A stretch of DNA of 62,385 nucleotides from Chromatiaceae bacterium (GTDB lineage: Bacteria > Pseudomonadota > Gammaproteobacteria > Chromatiales > Chromatiaceae): NCBI GenBank assembly GCA_022340805.1, contig JAJDNF010000095.1:1-62385 (forward strand). Direction: 5' to 3'. The notes under the pieces were generated by a model that saw nothing but the letters and a program-made list of their open reading frames with translations, had not been told where the DNA came from and made no database searches. The position numbers were made by a program, and so were the translations under genes. Within the stretch, counting starts at the first letter, position 1; each line of letters opens with the position of its first letter. Positions 11,330-20,226 of the stretch are shown in pieces.

Positions 11330-11343
11330 CACCATAATGGTGC
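11329..11343. promoter_or_regulatory. NtrC binding site upstream of glnA
   Basis: GCACCATAATGGTGC is a perfect palindrome and fits the NtrC enhancer consensus TGCACY-N5-GGTGCA. It begins on the last base of the CDF stop codon, about 210 bases upstream of a sigma-54 promoter match for glnA. Its centre includes CATAAT, a possible -10 box. Confidence 0.75.
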
Positions 11344-11539
11344 GACCAGTGCGGTGGTGGCCCGATTTTGGTGCGTATCCGCGCTGCAGCGGCTGACGCA
11401 GTGCATCGCGTGCCAGGTTCCTTGCGCCCCAAATTAGCGCGAACAGGCCTGTAAATGCATGATTGCAATGCGATAAGCCGGGCCTCGGCGCCGCCACCCC
11501 GGCAGCTGGCGATCGCCCTTGACCGCGCGAGCATAGCGG

Positions 11540-11554
11540 TGGCATGGTTTCTGC
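11540..11554 (+). promoter_or_regulatory. Sigma-54 promoter for glnA
   Basis: TGGCATGGTTTCTGC has the invariant GG (11541-11542) and GC (11553-11554) separated by exactly 10 bases and fits TGGCACG-N4-TTGC with two mismatches. Transcription would start near 11566, giving a leader of about 100 bases. The NtrC palindrome upstream supports it. Confidence 0.7.
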
Positions 11555-11665
11555 CTTCACAATAACGCGCCGCGATGTCAGCCTGGATTGGCCGGCACGG
11601 CAACCCAATGTAACCGCTGTCGTGCCGACAGCCGCACTCACCGCTACTTTCTGGAGAGATCGAGA

Positions 11666-13075
11666 ATGGCCGCAAAAGACGTCCTGAAAATGATCAAGGA
11701 CAACGACGTCAAGTACGTCGACTTCCGTTTCACCGACACCCGCGGCAAGGAGCAACACGTCACCGTGCCCGCGCATACTGTCGAAGAAGACCTGTTCGTC
11801 GACGGCAAGATGTTCGACGGCTCGTCGATCGCGGGTTGGAAAGGCATCAACGAATCCGACATGATCCTGATGCCGGAAGCAGACACTGCCGTACTCGACC
11901 CGTTCACCGACGAATCCACGCTGAACCTGCGCTGCGACATCCTCGAGCCGTCGACGATGGAAGGCTACAACCGCGACCCGCGTTCGGTTGCCAAGCGCGC
12001 CGAGGCCTACCTCGCGTCCACCGGCATCGCCGATGCCGCGTACTTTGGCCCGGAGCCCGAATTCTTCGTATTCGACGACGTGCGCTGGAGCGTCAGCATG
12101 TCAGGCTGCATGGTCAAGATCGATTCGCAAGAGGCCGAATGGAACTCCGAGCGTGTATACGAAGATGGCAACATCGGTCACCGGCCTGGGGTCAAGGGCG
12201 GCTACTTCCCGGTTCCGCCAGTCGACTCCTTGCACGATCTGCGCGGCGCGATGTGCGACGCGATGGAAGAGATGGGGGTACCGGTCGAGGTGCACCACCA
12301 CGAAGTCGCGACCGCCGGCCAGTGTGAGATCGGCACCAAGTTCTCGACCCTTGTGCAGCGTGCCGACTGGGTGCAAATCCAGAAGTACGCAACCTGGAAT
12401 GTGGCCCATGCCTACGGCAAGACCGTGACCTTCATGCCCAAGCCGATGGTGGGTGACAACGGCTCCGGTATGCATGTTCACCAGTCGTTGGCCAAAGGCG
12501 GCACCAATATCTTCGCCGGAGACCAGTACGCTGGTCTGTCCGAAACCGCGCTGTACTACATCGGCGGGATCATCAAGCACGCCCGCGCGCTTAACGCGTT
12601 CTGCAACGCCTCGACCAACTCGTACAAGCGCCTGGTCCCGGGCTTCGAGGCGCCGGTCATGCTGGCGTACTCGGCACGCAACCGGTCGGCGTCGATCCGC
12701 ATCCCCTGGGTCTCCAGCCCGAAGGGTCGTCGCGTCGAGGTGCGCTTCCCGGATCCGACGGCCAACCCCTACCTGGCCTTCGCGGCGATGATGATGGCGG
12801 GTCTCGACGGTATCCAGAACAAGATTCACCCCGGGGACGCCGCGGACAAGGATCTGTACGACCTCGAACCGGAAGAGGCGGCGGGTATCCCGACCGTGTG
12901 CTACAGCCTGGACATGGCGCTGGACGCACTCGACGCCGACCGCGAGTTCCTGAAGATGGGTGGCGTGTTCAGCGATGACCTGATCGATGCCTACATCAGA
13001 CTGAAGATGGACGAAGTCACCCAGTTGCGCATGACCACGCACCCGGTCGAGTTCGACATGTACTTCAGCCTCTGA
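11666..13075 (+). CDS. glnA: Glutamine synthetase, type I
   Basis: Dodecameric enzyme that joins ammonia and glutamate to glutamine with ATP. The N-terminal beta-grasp domain is followed by the catalytic [10 protein letters not shown] strand, [10 protein letters not shown] and the [10 protein letters not shown] substrate region. The adenylylation site is seen as LYDLEPEE with Tyr398, so activity is probably tuned by GlnE. At 469 aa it has the classic GSI-beta length. ATG at 11666 follows a GGAGAG site. Upstream NtrC and sigma-54 elements and the downstream ntrBC genes place it under nitrogen control. Confidence 0.98.
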   Translation: MAAKDVLKMIKDNDVKYVDFRFTDTRGKEQHVTVPAHTVEEDLFVDGKMFDGSSIAGWKGINESDMILMPEADTAVLDPFTDESTLNLRCDILEPSTMEGYNRDPRSVAKRAEAYLASTGIADAAYFGPEPEFFVFDDVRWSVSMSGCMVKIDSQEAEWNSERVYEDGNIGHRPGVKGGYFPVPPVDSLHDLRGAMCDAMEEMGVPVEVHHHEVATAGQCEIGTKFSTLVQRADWVQIQKYATWNVAHAYGKTVTFMPKPMVGDNGSGMHVHQSLAKGGTNIFAGDQYAGLSETALYYIGGIIKHARALNAFCNASTNSYKRLVPGFEAPVMLAYSARNRSASIRIPWVSSPKGRRVEVRFPDPTANPYLAFAAMMMAGLDGIQNKIHPGDAADKDLYDLEPEEAAGIPTVCYSLDMALDALDADREFLKMGGVFSDDLIDAYIRLKMDEVTQLRMTTHPVEFDMYFSL

Positions 13076-13100
13076 TCCGCAACCGCGCATTCGCACAGCA

Positions 13101-13126
13101 ACCCCGCCGAACCGGCGGGGTTTTTG
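13101..13126 (+). terminator. Rho-independent terminator after glnA
   Basis: A nine-base-pair stem (ACCCCGCCG / CGGCGGGGT) with a three-base AAC loop, followed by TTTTTGTTT. It lies 25 bases after the glnA stop and separates glnA from the DUF4124 gene. Confidence 0.9.
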
Positions 13127-13213
13127 TTTGCCGCACCGACATCGAGCCTGAGCCGCCAGGCCGATCGCATACCGGTATTCGCCAGCCGCTGCCGCCTGCA
13201 CTATGCTAGCAGC

Positions 13214-13930
13214 ATGAAACGACATGCCCTCCTTACCCTGATGTTCCTCCCTGGCCTGGCGCACGCGGTCATTTGCAAGACCACCGATGCAGACGGTGTG
13301 GTCAGCTATTCCGATGTGAGCACCGCCGAATGTCCGCAGCCGCTCAAACTTCCCGATTATTCGCGTTATGCACCGCGACCGGTCGAGCAGTCACCCACGG
13401 CGCCGTCTTCCGCGACCGCCACGCAGGTGCGTTTCGAGCGCTACCAGTCGATGAGCATCATACAGCCCGAGCAAAATGGCACAGTGCGCAGCAACGAGGG
13501 CAGCGTCGCGGTGTCGATAGCACTGCAGCCGCCGTTGCAGCAGGGCCATGTCGTCAAGATCTTCCTGGACGGCCGCGCGGTTTCGGGTGACTTCGATGGC
13601 CCGGCGATCGAGCTGGGCGGTGTCGAGCGAGGCACGCACAGTCTGCGTGCCAGCGTGGTCGACACCAGCGGCAAGCGTCTGATCGAGGCGGAAACCGTGC
13701 GCTTTACCCTGCGCAAGCTCGGCCTCAACGATGTGGCCAACCAGCCGAAGCCGGAGCCGCCGATCGAGAAGCCTCCGTATGCGCCGCCCGGCGCGCCCGA
13801 CTACGGCGCCGGCAAGGCACCGGATTACAACGCGCCGGCGCAGGGTGGAGACTACGCGCCCAAGTCCGCCCCGATCTCGTCCACCCCGGGCAAGACCAAC
13901 CCCGCATTTGCACCAAAGTTCACCCCTTGA
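13214..13930 (+). CDS. Periplasmic DUF4124 domain protein
   Basis: A 238-aa protein with a short signal peptide (MKRHALLTLMFLPGLAHA, predicted cleavage after AHA) followed directly by a DUF4124 domain (YSDVSTAECP with two Cys). A middle beta-rich region (about residues 75-175) resembles an Ig-like or penicillin-binding-protein-associated domain, and the C-terminus is a Pro/Ala/Gly/Tyr-rich tail. Function unknown. DUF4124 genes commonly lie between glnA and ntrBC in gammaproteobacteria. ATG at 13214 is chosen because it gives the signal peptide; upstream codons overlap the glnA terminator. Confidence 0.78.
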   Translation: MKRHALLTLMFLPGLAHAVICKTTDADGVVSYSDVSTAECPQPLKLPDYSRYAPRPVEQSPTAPSSATATQVRFERYQSMSIIQPEQNGTVRSNEGSVAVSIALQPPLQQGHVVKIFLDGRAVSGDFDGPAIELGGVERGTHSLRASVVDTSGKRLIEAETVRFTLRKLGLNDVANQPKPEPPIEKPPYAPPGAPDYGAGKAPDYNAPAQGGDYAPKSAPISSTPGKTNPAFAPKFTP

Positions 13931-14017
13931 CCCTAGCCAGGGGGCACGCCGGGCGTGCCGCCGACCGCGCTTGGTCACCAGCGCCGACGCCCGATCCGGC
14001 GACGCCCGCGGCCAGAC

Positions 14018-14034
14018 TGCACTATAATGGTGCA
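14018..14034. promoter_or_regulatory. NtrC binding site upstream of ntrBC, containing a -10 box
   Basis: TGCACTATAATGGTGCA matches the NtrC consensus TGCACY-N5-GGTGCA at every fixed position. The same bases contain a perfect sigma-70 -10 box TATAAT at 14023-14028. NtrC bound here would block a sigma-70 promoter and could act as enhancer for the sigma-54 site 130 bases downstream. Confidence 0.85.
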
Positions 14035-14147
14035 ATGACCGACGCTGGTGCGTTCATGCTGGACGCGCCTCCATAACAGCGCTGCGCCAAGTCATTGATT
14101 TGGTGTGTCAAACGATTCCTCCTCTCGCAGTGCCACCACCTGCTGAC

Positions 14148-14163
14148 TGGCCCGAACTTTGCT
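14148..14163 (+). promoter_or_regulatory. Sigma-54 promoter for ntrBC
   Basis: TGGCCCGAACTTTGCT has GG (14149-14150) and GC (14161-14162) exactly 10 bases apart and differs from TGGCACG-N4-TTGCW at one position. Transcription should start around 14173, practically at the ntrB start codon. Confidence 0.65.
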
Positions 14164-14174
14164 AACTCGACTGT

Positions 14175-15284
14175 ATGCAGCTTTCAATGAAGCCCTTGGC
14201 GCTCTTGACCACCAGCGTCCTCGACAACCTCGCATCGGCCGTTGTCGTTTTCGATCGGGATCTGCGCGTCTGTTACATGAACCAGATGGCCGAGATGCTG
14301 CTGGCGGTGAGTGCCAAGCATGTCGTGGGCGAGCTGCCGACCAGCTGGATGGTGTGCCATGGCGAGGCGATTGTGGATTTGGTCAAGGCGGCCGGCATCG
14401 GGTCACCGATCACCAAGCGCGGTGTCGTGCTGCGCCACGAGCGTGGCGACGTGACCGTGGATTGCACTGTGACGCCGATCCTCGACGAGGACGGCAGTCA
14501 GTTGATCATCGTGGAATTGCAGCAGGTCGATCGCCATCTGCGGATCAGCCGCGAAGAGCGCCTGATCACGCAGCAGGCGCTGTCGCGAGACGTGGTGCGC
14601 GGTCTGGCGCATGAGATAAAAAATCCTCTCGGTGGGCTGCGCGGTGCGGCGCAGCTGCTCGAAAGCGAACTCGACAGCGACGAACTCAAGGAGTACACGC
14701 ACATCATCATCCAGGAGGCTGACCGACTGCAGGAACTGGTCAACCGGATGCTCGGACCAAACCGGCGCCCAAGCTATGCCCCGGTGAATATTCATCACGT
14801 TCTGGAGCGGGTCCGTTCACTGGTACTCGCGGAGAGCGGCGAGCACATCGTGATAAACCGCGATTACGACCCGAGTATCCCGGAGCTGATCGCCGACAGT
14901 GATCAGCTGATCCAGGCGGTCCTGAATATCGTGCGCAACGCGACGCGGGCGCTCGGCGAAGCGGGCACGGTAACGCTGCGCACCCGCATCCAGCGGCAGC
15001 TGACCATTGGCAACGAACGCTATCGGCTGGCGGCGCATATCGAGATCGTCGACAACGGCCCGGGAATCCCGCCGGAGATCGCGGACACCTTGTTTCTGCC
15101 GATGGTCACCGCGGGCACCGGCGGCATGGGCCTGGGTCTTTCGATCGCACAATCGTTGATCAATCAGCACAAGGGCCTGATCGAGTGCAGTAGCCACCCC
15201 GGCGAGACTGTATTCACCATCTATCTCCCGCTCGGTGAAGAGCCGGGCAATGACAGGGGTAAGGAGACCGTTCCCCGTGACTGA
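14175..15284 (+). CDS. glnL: Nitrogen regulation sensor histidine kinase NtrB (NRII)
   Basis: Phosphorylates or dephosphorylates NtrC in response to PII. An N-terminal PAS domain (about residues 10-120) precedes the H-box HEIKNPLGGLRGAAQLLE with phosphoacceptor His146, the N-box IVRNATRAL, and G-boxes DNGPGIP and GGMGLGLSIAQSLI. Length 369 aa. The start is uncertain: ATG 14175 gives His146, ATG 14187 gives His142 (Escherichia coli His139), and neither has a clear ribosome binding site. The sigma-54 promoter match would make the 14175 start nearly leaderless. Overlaps ntrC by 8 bases. Confidence 0.95.
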   Translation: MQLSMKPLALLTTSVLDNLASAVVVFDRDLRVCYMNQMAEMLLAVSAKHVVGELPTSWMVCHGEAIVDLVKAAGIGSPITKRGVVLRHERGDVTVDCTVTPILDEDGSQLIIVELQQVDRHLRISREERLITQQALSRDVVRGLAHEIKNPLGGLRGAAQLLESELDSDELKEYTHIIIQEADRLQELVNRMLGPNRRPSYAPVNIHHVLERVRSLVLAESGEHIVINRDYDPSIPELIADSDQLIQAVLNIVRNATRALGEAGTVTLRTRIQRQLTIGNERYRLAAHIEIVDNGPGIPPEIADTLFLPMVTAGTGGMGLGLSIAQSLINQHKGLIECSSHPGETVFTIYLPLGEEPGNDRGKETVPRD

Positions 15285-16695
15285 AACAAACCAGGTATGG
15301 GTCATAGACGATGACCGATCTATCCGCTGGGTCCTGGAAAAGGCCCTGACCAAGGCGGGCATGCAGGTTACCTGCTTTTCCAACGCGAACGGCGTCATGG
15401 AGGCGCTGGAGCGCGGCCAGCCCGAGGCGATCATCAGCGATGTGCGCATGCCCGGCATGGACGGATTCGCGCTGCTGGAGAGGATCAAGCAGACCTATCC
15501 GGAACTGCCGGTGGTCATCATGACGGCGCATTCCGACCTAGACAGCGCGGTCTCTGCCTACCATAGCGGCGCCTTCGAATACCTGCCAAAACCGTTCGAC
15601 ATTGAAGAGGCGGTTGAACAGGTACAGCGCGCCTGCAAGCTGCGTCGCGAGTCACGCGCCAGCGCGGAGCACGAGACCGTCGCCTCCACCGAGATCATCG
15701 GCGGGGCCCCGGCGATGCAGGAGGTGTTTCGCGCGATCGGCCGGCTGGCGCGCTCCAACATCACCGTGCTGATCAACGGCGAGTCGGGCACTGGCAAAGA
15801 ACTGGTCGCGCATGCACTGCACAAGCACAGTCCGCGTGCGGGTGGCCCGTTCATCGCGTTGAACATGGCCGCGATACCGCACGACCTGCTCGAGTCAGAG
15901 CTGTTCGGTCACGAAAAAGGAGCCTTTACCGGTGCCCAGGCACGCCGCATCGGGCGTTTCGAGCAGGCCAACCATGGCACCCTGTTCCTCGACGAGATCG
16001 GCGATATGCCGGCGGAATTGCAGACCCGCCTGCTGCGCGTGCTGGCCGACGGTGAGTTCTACCGGGTCGGCGGCCACGAGCCGGTCAAGGCCGACGTGCG
16101 TATCATCGCCGCAACCCACCAGAACCTCGAGCATCTGGTCCTCGAGGGTCGCTTCCGCGAGGACCTGTTTCATCGACTCAACGTGATCCGCGTGCACCTC
16201 CCGGCGTTGCGCGAACGGCGCGAAGACATCGCGCTGCTGATGGACCACTTTCTGAAGCGCGCCGCCCAGGAACTGGGGGTCGAAACCAAGATACTGTTGC
16301 CGGAGACCATAGCGGCACTGCAGGCACTCGAGTGGCGCGGCAACGTGCGTCAGCTGGAGAACACCGCGCGTTGGTTGACCGTGATGGCCTCGGGGCGGGA
16401 GATCCACTGCGAGGATCTGCCGCCGGAACTGCACCGCGAACAGGACCCCGAGGCAAGCGACGGCGACTGGCGCTCGACGCTGCGAGGCTGGGTGCGTAAC
16501 AATCTTGCCGCTGGCAGGGTCGGCCTGCTTGAACAGGCGATGCCCGAGTTCGAGACCACCATGATCGAGACGGCGCTCGAATTCACCGGCGGACGTAAGC
16601 AGGATGCTGCTCGTCTGCTCGGCTGGGGCCGCAACACCCTGACCCGCAAGATCAAGGAACTCGGCCTCGAAGAGGAGCACCGCGAGGCGGGTTAG
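15277..16695 (+). CDS. glnG: Nitrogen regulation response regulator NtrC (NRI), sigma-54 activator
   Basis: Receiver domain with acidic pair DD near residues 10-11 and phosphoacceptor Asp55 (IISDVRMPG); AAA+ domain with Walker A GESGTGKE near residue 169, the sigma-54 contact loop GAFTGA at 215-220 and FLDEIGDMP; and a Fis-type helix-turn-helix at the C-terminus ([24 protein letters not shown]). GTG at 15277 is chosen because AAGGAG lies 10 bases upstream and it sets the Asp at 55, close to Asp54 of E. coli; an upstream ATG at 15250 lacks a binding site. 472 aa. The palindromes at 11329 and 14018 are its likely targets. Confidence 0.97.
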   Translation: MTETNQVWVIDDDRSIRWVLEKALTKAGMQVTCFSNANGVMEALERGQPEAIISDVRMPGMDGFALLERIKQTYPELPVVIMTAHSDLDSAVSAYHSGAFEYLPKPFDIEEAVEQVQRACKLRRESRASAEHETVASTEIIGGAPAMQEVFRAIGRLARSNITVLINGESGTGKELVAHALHKHSPRAGGPFIALNMAAIPHDLLESELFGHEKGAFTGAQARRIGRFEQANHGTLFLDEIGDMPAELQTRLLRVLADGEFYRVGGHEPVKADVRIIAATHQNLEHLVLEGRFREDLFHRLNVIRVHLPALRERREDIALLMDHFLKRAAQELGVETKILLPETIAALQALEWRGNVRQLENTARWLTVMASGREIHCEDLPPELHREQDPEASDGDWRSTLRGWVRNNLAAGRVGLLEQAMPEFETTMIETALEFTGGRKQDAARLLGWGRNTLTRKIKELGLEEEHREAG

Positions 16696-16801
16696 CCGCG
16701 AGCCTGCATCCAGCAGCGTGGCTGTAGCGCGTGACCGGCCACGCGGCACGCCGGACCGGACCCCCTATAATGCAGGTCTTTCAGCGTGGAGATCGCCGTC
16801 C

Positions 16802-17200
16802 GTGGACAGCACCAGTATCGAACTTCCTGGCTCGCAGATCGCCGCCGTAGTGGTCGACGGCGAGACCGTTCGCATTCGTTTCGAGCCCGCCTATCTGGTC
16901 AAGACCATGACCGGTTCCGTCGAGCGCACCCGTTGGTCGCAAAACGGCACACTGGTATTTGACGGTGCTGAACTCGATTCGGACGATCCGCTGCCGGCCC
17001 TGCCCGCCATATGCAGCGGCGGTGATGTCGGCGAAAATATCTACACCTATCGCGACATGGTCCCTGTGCCGCTGGCCAGCCACGGCCGCGCACACTGTGC
17101 CCTGAAGGTCGGTAAAGGCCTGATCCGTGTGCAGGCCTCCTCGGTGCGCCTGGAGATGGACGATGTGCCGAGATATATCGAACACCTGCGCCCGGCGTAG
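16802..17200 (+). CDS. Conserved hypothetical protein, beta-rich, 132 aa
   Basis: I do not recognise the family with confidence. The chosen GTG at 16802 has GGAG 10 bases upstream, and a perfect TATAAT lies at 16766-16771. The sequence alternates short strands (AAVVVDGETVRIRFEPA, GTLVFDGAEL, VPLASHGRAHCALKV, GLIRVQASSVRLEM) and ends in VPRYIEHLRP; there is no signal peptide or membrane segment. It resembles small cytosolic beta-barrel proteins, but ligand and partner are unknown. It stands alone between ntrC and the convergent HDOD gene. Confidence 0.6.
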   Translation: MDSTSIELPGSQIAAVVVDGETVRIRFEPAYLVKTMTGSVERTRWSQNGTLVFDGAELDSDDPLPALPAICSGGDVGENIYTYRDMVPVPLASHGRAHCALKVGKGLIRVQASSVRLEMDDVPRYIEHLRPA

Positions 17201-17248
17201 CGCGCTTCGCGGCACAGCGTGCTGGACTCCGCGGATGTTGCCGGCGGC

Positions 17249-18511
17249 TCAGGCCAGCAGCAGCGAATCCACCAGCTCGAGTGCCTTGGCTCCGGCATCC
17301 ACGATCCTGATGCTGACTTCAGGTTCGGGCTCACCGAGCCCTAAGCGCGCGAATGCCGGGATCTCCTCGTTCGACGGGGACCGCCGGCTGCGTGCGTCAC
17401 CGATCATCGCATGCCACTGCGCGACCAGCAGGAGGTCGGTGTAATCCGCTTCGCCCGGATGTTCATACTGCCAGTGATTGCACAGCGTTGCGGCGTGGAT
17501 GATGTCGCGCGGCAGGTCCCACATGGTCAACAGTATCCGGCCCAATTCGCCCCGATTGCCATAGATCACGTTGTCCAGCGCGTCGTCGTCGGCCAGGTCG
17601 GGATGGCGTTCCGCGTAGCCGAGCATGACCGGTTCACCGATACTGTGCAGCAGGCCGACCAGGCGCGCCTTTTCCGGGTCGAAGCGCTCGCTGGTCCGCG
17701 CCAGATAGGCACTGATCGCCGCCACCCGAACGGTGCGTTCCCACCAGGCGCGCATCCGTCCGCGCACCACAGGCGAATCGCTGCGTAGCGATTCGCGCAA
17801 TATGCAGTTGACCGCGAGCGCGAAGGTCTTTTCCGGGCCGAGGCGCTCGACCGCAGCCCGCGTGCTACGCAGCGCTGAACCCTCCCGGGCGACGGACTTG
17901 GCGGCGCGCAGGACCTTCAGCGTCAGGGCCGGGCAGACCGCCAGCGTCTCGCTGAGCCGGCCGGGGTTGGCGTCGAGCTGGCGGCCCAGCGAGCGCCCGA
18001 CACGGATAGCGATCTCCGGCTCGGAGGGGACCACGATACGGCCGCGGTTCAGGTCGTCGAACACGTCGAACATCAGCGGGTGCGTCGCGCTGTCGTCGAG
18101 CAGCTCGTTGGGCTCGTCGAGCGGGAAGGTCTCCTCGACGACCACGCAGCTCGTCGGGGTGCTGTCGCAGTTGTCCAGCAGGCTCTCCTCGATGAGCATA
18201 TAGCGCACCGTGCTGCTCGCATTGACGCGATAGCGCGAGGGACGCAGCCGCGAGACCGGCCCCGCGGCCGCGCCATCGGTATGCCGAACGAAATGCGCGG
18301 CGCCGTCCCCGGCGACCAGTTCGAGTTCGCCCTCGAGCAGAAACAATTGCCGTGACTCAGTGCAGCCAAGGTCGAGCAGGCAGGTGCCGGGTCTGGCGGA
18401 CTGCACTTCGGCCTGCGCGGCAAGGTCGCTCAACTGGGTCTCATCAAGCCCGGCCAGACGCTCGAAGCGCTGCAATTTGGCGTTGATCAGGTTGAGTTCC
18501 ATCGGCGGCAT
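17249..18511 (-). CDS. cNMP-binding-like / HDOD domain protein (degenerate copy)
   Basis: Residues about 15-125 resemble a cyclic-nucleotide-binding beta barrel (GTCLLDLGCTESRQLFLLEGELEL); residues about 165-370 form an HDOD domain, a catalytically inactive relative of HD phosphohydrolases found in signalling and motility regulators. The HD position reads LLHSIGEP, so the His-Asp pair is lost. 420 aa; MPPM gives a second possible start three codons in. It is a tandem paralogue of the next upstream gene, sharing domain order and much of the linker pattern. Signal and output are unknown. Confidence 0.8.
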   Translation of the reverse strand: MPPMELNLINAKLQRFERLAGLDETQLSDLAAQAEVQSARPGTCLLDLGCTESRQLFLLEGELELVAGDGAAHFVRHTDGAAAGPVSRLRPSRYRVNASSTVRYMLIEESLLDNCDSTPTSCVVVEETFPLDEPNELLDDSATHPLMFDVFDDLNRGRIVVPSEPEIAIRVGRSLGRQLDANPGRLSETLAVCPALTLKVLRAAKSVAREGSALRSTRAAVERLGPEKTFALAVNCILRESLRSDSPVVRGRMRAWWERTVRVAAISAYLARTSERFDPEKARLVGLLHSIGEPVMLGYAERHPDLADDDALDNVIYGNRGELGRILLTMWDLPRDIIHAATLCNHWQYEHPGEADYTDLLLVAQWHAMIGDARSRRSPSNEEIPAFARLGLGEPEPEVSIRIVDAGAKALELVDSLLLA

Positions 18512-18627
18512 TCCGTGTTCCCCCCGCGCACCAAAGCAGATGCGTCGGATTAGGAACGAAATGGTATCGCCTCAGGCCGGGATTGGCTACGCGGCGTGCC
18601 GCGCGCGGCTCCCGAAAACTGCCGGCT

Positions 18628-19881
18628 TCAGCCGGAGAGCAGCTGGCGCGCGGCAGCCACCTCTTCGTGCGCGTCGTGCAGGAGTTCGAGACCCCGGTCG
18701 ATCTCGCTCGGTGACAGGCCCAGTCGACCCAGCGCGGGGACGAGCGACGGATCGATGTCACCGCCGATGCCCTCGTGCAGTTGGGCGACGATTACCAGGT
18801 CCGCATAGTCGGCCTTGCCGTTGCCCTTTCGGTACCAGTTTTCCGCCTCCTTGGCGGCGTCGACCAGCTCGCTGGGCAGCTGCCACTTCGACAGAATCAT
18901 GCCGCTGAGCTGGGTGCGCAGCGCGTGGATGCTGGATTCCAGAGCGACCGGGTTGTCCGCCACGTCGGGGACATCGCGCGCGTAGCCGATAACCGCGACC
19001 ACCCCGATATCGTGAATCAGACCGGCCAACAAGGCCTCGTGGGAGTTGAAACCGCCGACCCTGTCGCCGAGCACCCTGGTCAGTGCCGCAATGCGCCGAC
19101 AGTGTTCCCAGAGCGCCTGCATTCGCTTCTCGAGCTGCTTGGACGGTGTGCGGAACAACTCGCGCAACGCAAAGGTGATTACCAGGGTCCGGGTGTTCTG
19201 CATGCCCAGCCGGGCGACCGCCTCAGTCACGGTCCCGATCTGCGAAATCCCGCCGTAGCGTGCACTGTTGGCAGCCTTGACGATCTTCAGCGCGATCGCG
19301 GGGTCGGTCTCGATCAGCCTGGCGATCTTGCGGGCATCGGCGTCCTCGTCGTTTACCGCCTCACCGATGCTCACCGCGACATGCGGCAGGCTGGGCAGCA
19401 ACAGCCGCTGCGAATTCAGGTCTTCATAGATCTGCAGGGTAAGTCGGTTCTCGGCCGCCATGTGGCCGAGATCGTCCTCTTCCTCGACCTGATAAGTGTC
19501 GAGCACCAGTGATGAGCTGGTATCGACGCTGCCGAGTGTCTGGTCGACCATGGCATTGTCGATCTTCAGGTAGCGGACCTCGGTTTCGGCCAACACCTGG
19601 TACTGGCTGGGGCGCAGCCGGGCCAGTGGCGCAAGGGCCGAGGGGTCGGTGTGGCTGACGACCTTGATGGCGCCGTCGAGTGCTATCAGGCGACACCTGC
19701 CCTCGAGAAGGTACAACGTGAACTCGTCAACCGCGCCGAGGCGCAGCAACTGCGTGCCCTTGGGCGCGACATGCACCTGCAGCTTGTTGCTGAGCACCCT
19801 GAGGTCGTCTTGCGCGAGATCGCGCAGGGTGCTGAGATGGCGTAGCAGGGCGGGGGACGGGTGATCGGAGGTTTCGGTCAT
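18628..19881 (-). CDS. cNMP-binding-like / HDOD domain protein
   Basis: Same architecture as its downstream neighbour: an N-terminal cNMP-like barrel (GTQLLRLGAVDEFTLYLLEGRCRL), an acidic linker (VEEEDD), then an HDOD domain from about residue 165. Here the motif LIHDIGVV keeps the His-Asp pair, though other HD-family metal ligands are not evident. 417 aa. The pair is separated by 116 bases and probably arose by duplication. HDOD proteins often interact with c-di-GMP or chemosensory systems; a GGDEF-EAL protein lies 2 kb away. Confidence 0.83.
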   Translation of the reverse strand: MTETSDHPSPALLRHLSTLRDLAQDDLRVLSNKLQVHVAPKGTQLLRLGAVDEFTLYLLEGRCRLIALDGAIKVVSHTDPSALAPLARLRPSQYQVLAETEVRYLKIDNAMVDQTLGSVDTSSSLVLDTYQVEEEDDLGHMAAENRLTLQIYEDLNSQRLLLPSLPHVAVSIGEAVNDEDADARKIARLIETDPAIALKIVKAANSARYGGISQIGTVTEAVARLGMQNTRTLVITFALRELFRTPSKQLEKRMQALWEHCRRIAALTRVLGDRVGGFNSHEALLAGLIHDIGVVAVIGYARDVPDVADNPVALESSIHALRTQLSGMILSKWQLPSELVDAAKEAENWYRKGNGKADYADLVIVAQLHEGIGGDIDPSLVPALGRLGLSPSEIDRGLELLHDAHEEVAAARQLLSG

Positions 19882-19958
19882 TGAGATCCCGGTCGGATGA
19901 TGCTTCTTGTTCCCCCAGCATCGGCGGACCGGGTGAAGTCTTGAGCGCCCTTAAACGG

Positions 19959-19984
19959 AAAGGCCCGCCAGTGGCGGGCCTTTC
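19959..19984 (-). terminator. Terminator of the 74-aa gene
   Basis: An AAAGGCCCGCC / GGCGGGCCTTT stem with a three-base loop. The A/T ends make it bidirectional, but it lies 18 bases after the stop of the minus-strand small gene and serves that gene best. It also insulates the HDOD gene downstream. Confidence 0.82.
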
Positions 19985-20001
19985 GGGCGAGCTGCCAAAG
20001 A

Positions 20002-20226
20002 TCAGAACGCAGAGGATCCGACAATCTGGTGCGACAACTCGACTACGCGCATGGCTTTCTGCATGTAGATTTCGCGGTAGTCCTTTAGCAGGCCTTCCTG
20101 CGAGTAGTAGTAATCCTTGCCGGAAATGCCGCTCTTGTGCTCCATATCGATGAATTTCTTCTGCATATCGAGCATTTCGGCGATCAATGTGGCCTTTTCG
20201 GCCTTCAGGGTATCGATGTCACTCAT
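20002..20226 (-). CDS. Small conserved-looking protein, 74 aa
   Basis: ATG at 20226 is preceded by GGAGAG at good spacing and the gene has its own strong terminator, so it is a real single-gene unit. The protein opens with a heptad-like helical segment (DIDTLKAEKATLIAEMLDMQ), a central GISGKDYYYSQEGLLKDYRE, and a second helix ending VVELSHQIVGSSAF. No signal peptide or membrane span. I do not recognise it. The YYY run and the two helices suggest a small dimeric helical hairpin. Confidence 0.75.
   Translation of the reverse strand: MSDIDTLKAEKATLIAEMLDMQKKFIDMEHKSGISGKDYYYSQEGLLKDYREIYMQKAMRVVELSHQIVGSSAF

Noticed and set aside
11401..11430. Alternative sigma-54 site TGCCAGGTTCCTTGCG before glnA
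   Set aside because: The invariant GG is replaced by GC at the -24 element; the match at 11540 keeps both invariant pairs.
9899..11776. 625-codon minus frame opposite the TusA-like and CDF genes
   Set aside because: Antisense shadow of clear coding genes; no family motif or ribosome binding site.
12101..13264. 387-codon minus frame opposite glnA
   Set aside because: glnA is unambiguous on the plus strand; the antisense frame is a codon-bias artefact.
16728..16747. GCGTG/CACGC hairpin after ntrC as terminator
   Set aside because: Short stem, no following T run.
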